Shown here: one piece after another, positions 6,633-7,561 of the stretch
Numbering within the stretch: the first letter of the stretch is position 1
How the letters are laid out: the number at the start of each line of letters is the position of its first letter
Source of the DNA: Spirochaetaceae bacterium
GTDB taxonomy: Bacteria; Spirochaetota; Spirochaetia; CADAEX01
Direction: 5' to 3'
Assembly (NCBI GenBank): GCA_009778835.1
Contig: WRFK01000070.1
Coordinates: 1 to 7,561, forward strand
Length of the DNA: 7,561 nucleotides
Position numbers and translations under genes: made by a program
The notes under the pieces: model-generated
The model's database searches: none
Told to the model about the DNA's origin: nothing
Seen by the model: the letters and a program-made list of their open reading frames with translations, nothing else

Positions 6633-7280
6633 ATGGAAAATTTATTAATTAATATCCTGCTTTCAGTTTTATTGGGAATTATTATTTTTATAATTCTTTT
6701 ACGCAAAAAGGTTTTAAAAGCAGAAGAAATACTAATACCAATGATAGCCGGACTCTGCGCTGTTTTTCCTGCCAGTTTAATTGGGTTTGGAATGTCAATC
6801 CAAACCATCTCCATAACCGGTTTATTTAAAACTTTTATTAATGCATTCATTATAGCCTCTTTTATAGAAGAAACAGCAAAATTTTTGGTAATAAAAATCC
6901 TGTTTTACATAAAAAAAATAGATAATTTAAGAGACGGGATTGCTACAGCAATAGCTGTGGGAACAGGTTTTGCATGTCTTGAGAATATTATGTATAGTTT
7001 TGATTATTCAATTATTGTGATGTTTAGAATATTTACTGCCATACCGCTCCACATAATAACAGCAGGAATCATAGGATATTTTTGTGTTAAAAGTAATCCT
7101 TCCAACAGGGGTATAAGAGGCTTTGGAGAAGCGTTTCTGATTCACGGCTTTTATAATCTCTTTATTTCATTAAGATCTTTTATTTCTTTCTTCGCAATGC
7201 CTCTGCTTTTGTGGGCAGGATACAGGCTGTACAAACTTTCCAAAAATGATGGCCTAAAAAACAGCACAGATACCGACTGA
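6633..7280 (+). CDS. PrsW-family intramembrane glutamic protease
   Basis: This 215-residue polytopic membrane protein carries the PrsW signature motifs in order: EETAK (79-83), DGIATAIAVGTGFACLEN with GFxxxEN at 112-118 and Y121, R132 then PLHIITAGIIGY with H140 and G148-Y149, and HGFYN with H171 and N175. Hydrophobic segments are seen near 5-23, 32-55, 65-92, 103-120, 125-150 and 165-200. The conserved Glu and His residues are the expected catalytic set. In Bacillus subtilis PrsW makes the first cut in the anti-sigma factor RsiW; other members have unknown substrates, and no sigma or anti-sigma gene is in this window, so the substrate here is unknown. The start is fixed by an in-frame TAA at 6618. 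No Shine-Dalgarno precedes ATG 6633. It is divergent from clpB, sharing a 157-base gap. The tail after about 203 is polar and probably cytoplasmic. Confidence 0.87.
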   Translation: MENLLINILLSVLLGIIIFIILLRKKVLKAEEILIPMIAGLCAVFPASLIGFGMSIQTISITGLFKTFINAFIIASFIEETAKFLVIKILFYIKKIDNLRDGIATAIAVGTGFACLENIMYSFDYSIIVMFRIFTAIPLHIITAGIIGYFCVKSNPSNRGIRGFGEAFLIHGFYNLFISLRSFISFFAMPLLLWAGYRLYKLSKNDGLKNSTDTD

Positions 7281-7334
7281 TTCTAGTTGATTCCTAGTCT
7301 CTGTCATACTTGCCCTTTTCTGTTAAAAACCACT

Positions 7335-7389
7335 ATTTTTATGGAAATTCATATATATTAAATTAAATAATTGTTATTGCCATAAAAAT
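7335..7389. repeat. 10-bp perfect inverted repeat in the gap after the PrsW-type gene
   Basis: ATTTTTATGG (7335-7344) and CCATAAAAAT (7380-7389) are exact reverse complements separated by 35 bases of A/T-rich sequence. A G:U and a further C:G pair could extend the stem outward to 7333 and 7391. The gap 7281-7402 otherwise shows only a near-tandem repeat at the PrsW stop (TGATTCTAGT 7278-7287, TGATTCCTAGT 7288-7298) and no gene. The inverted repeat might act in 3'-end formation of the upstream transcript, but the long loop and weak stem make that speculative. Confidence 0.35.
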
Positions 7390-7402
7390 GGGCTTTAGTT
7401 TA

Positions 7403-7431
7403 TTGACACAACTACTTAATATCCGTATATT
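7403..7431 (+). promoter_or_regulatory. strong sigma-70-type promoter for the initiator tRNA
   Basis: A perfect -35 TTGACA (7403-7408) and a -10 TATATT (7426-7431) are separated by exactly 17 bases. Transcription should begin near 7438, leaving only about five leader bases before the mature tRNA at 7443. This is the best promoter match in the window, and its position fits stable-RNA expression. Confidence 0.8.
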
Positions 7432-7442
7432 AGTTTAAATGC

Positions 7443-7515
7443 CGCAGGGTAGAGCAGCTGGCAGCTCGTCGGGCTCATAACCCGGAGGTCGCAGGTTCAA
7501 CTCCTGCCCCTGCTA
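7443..7515 (+). tRNA. initiator tRNA-fMet (anticodon CAT)
   Basis: A complete 73-base cloverleaf folds. The acceptor is CGCAGGG (7443-7449) with CCCTGCT (7508-7514). The D stem is GAGC/GCTC with loop AGCTGGCA. The anticodon stem is TCGGG/CCCGG with loop CTCATAA (CAT at 7476-7478). The variable loop has five bases. The T stem is GCAGG/CCTGC with loop TTCAACT, and the discriminator is A7515. Initiator hallmarks are three G:C pairs (29-31:39-41), A11:U24 in the D stem, and no Watson-Crick pair at 1:72. Here the 1:72 mismatch is C:U rather than the usual bacterial C:A. CCA is not encoded. It is bounded by its own promoter and terminator. Confidence 0.95.
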
Positions 7516-7523
7516 TATACTTG

Positions 7524-7547
7524 AAAGCCCTCAAAAGGGGCTTTTTT
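7524..7547 (+). terminator. Rho-independent terminator after the initiator tRNA
   Basis: AAAGCCCT (7524-7531) pairs with GGGGCTTT (7537-7544), seven Watson-Crick pairs plus one T:G at the loop end. The loop is CAAAA, and a run of six T (7542-7547) forms the end of the stem and the U tract. It begins 8 bases after the tRNA discriminator, consistent with a monocistronic tRNA transcript. Confidence 0.85.
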
Positions 7548-7561
7548 GCATTTCTGAACGC

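Noticed and set aside
6617..6850. Minus-strand open frame of 77 codons over the 5' end of the PrsW-type gene
   Set aside because: It overlaps a gene with all PrsW motifs and shows no domain.

Overview
The window is AT-rich bacterial DNA. The bacterial origin rests on a bacterial-type initiator tRNA, sigma-70-like promoters, clear Shine-Dalgarno sequences before argH and clpB, and a ClpB disaggregase. The first three genes form a homocysteine-synthesis set known from methanogenic archaea and strictly anaerobic bacteria, so the host is most likely an anaerobe with sulfide available. ArgH resembles the Bacteroidetes-type enzyme. I cannot assign a phylum from this window. No mobile element, CRISPR array or rRNA is visible.

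Layout. (1) Positions 1-2326, plus strand: a tight three-gene operon. It holds the 3' part of a DUF39/COG1900 L-aspartate-semialdehyde sulfurtransferase, its NIL-domain 2[4Fe-4S] ferredoxin partner (16-base overlap), and a UPF0280/COG2122 ApbE-like protein (14-base gap). (2) Positions 2327-2396: a short convergent gap with weak hairpins. (3) Positions 2397-3761, minus strand: argH. (4) Positions 3762-3889: a gap with a 12-bp perfect palindrome over a possible argH -35 element and a 15-bp tandem repeat. (5) Positions 3890-6475, minus strand: clpB. (6) Positions 6476-6632: a divergent, very AT-rich regulatory gap. It has a good clpB promoter, an operator-like nested palindrome just downstream of it, and a near-perfect 15-bp direct repeat on the side of the next gene. 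(7) Positions 6633-7280, plus strand: a PrsW-type intramembrane protease. (8) Positions 7281-7442: a noncoding gap ending in a near-consensus promoter. (9) Positions 7443-7547: an initiator tRNA followed by a Rho-independent terminator, apparently its own transcription unit.

How the genes work together. The first operon is a coherent pathway unit: the sulfurtransferase and ferredoxin make homocysteine from aspartate semialdehyde and sulfide, and the COG2122 protein is functionally linked to that step but has no defined reaction. ClpB (cytosolic disaggregation) and PrsW (membrane proteolysis) are divergent neighbours with stress-related themes, but nothing in the sequence proves joint regulation. 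The clearest special features are the clustering of all three homocysteine genes, the operator-like palindromes near the clpB and argH promoters, and a C1:U72 mismatch in the initiator tRNA.
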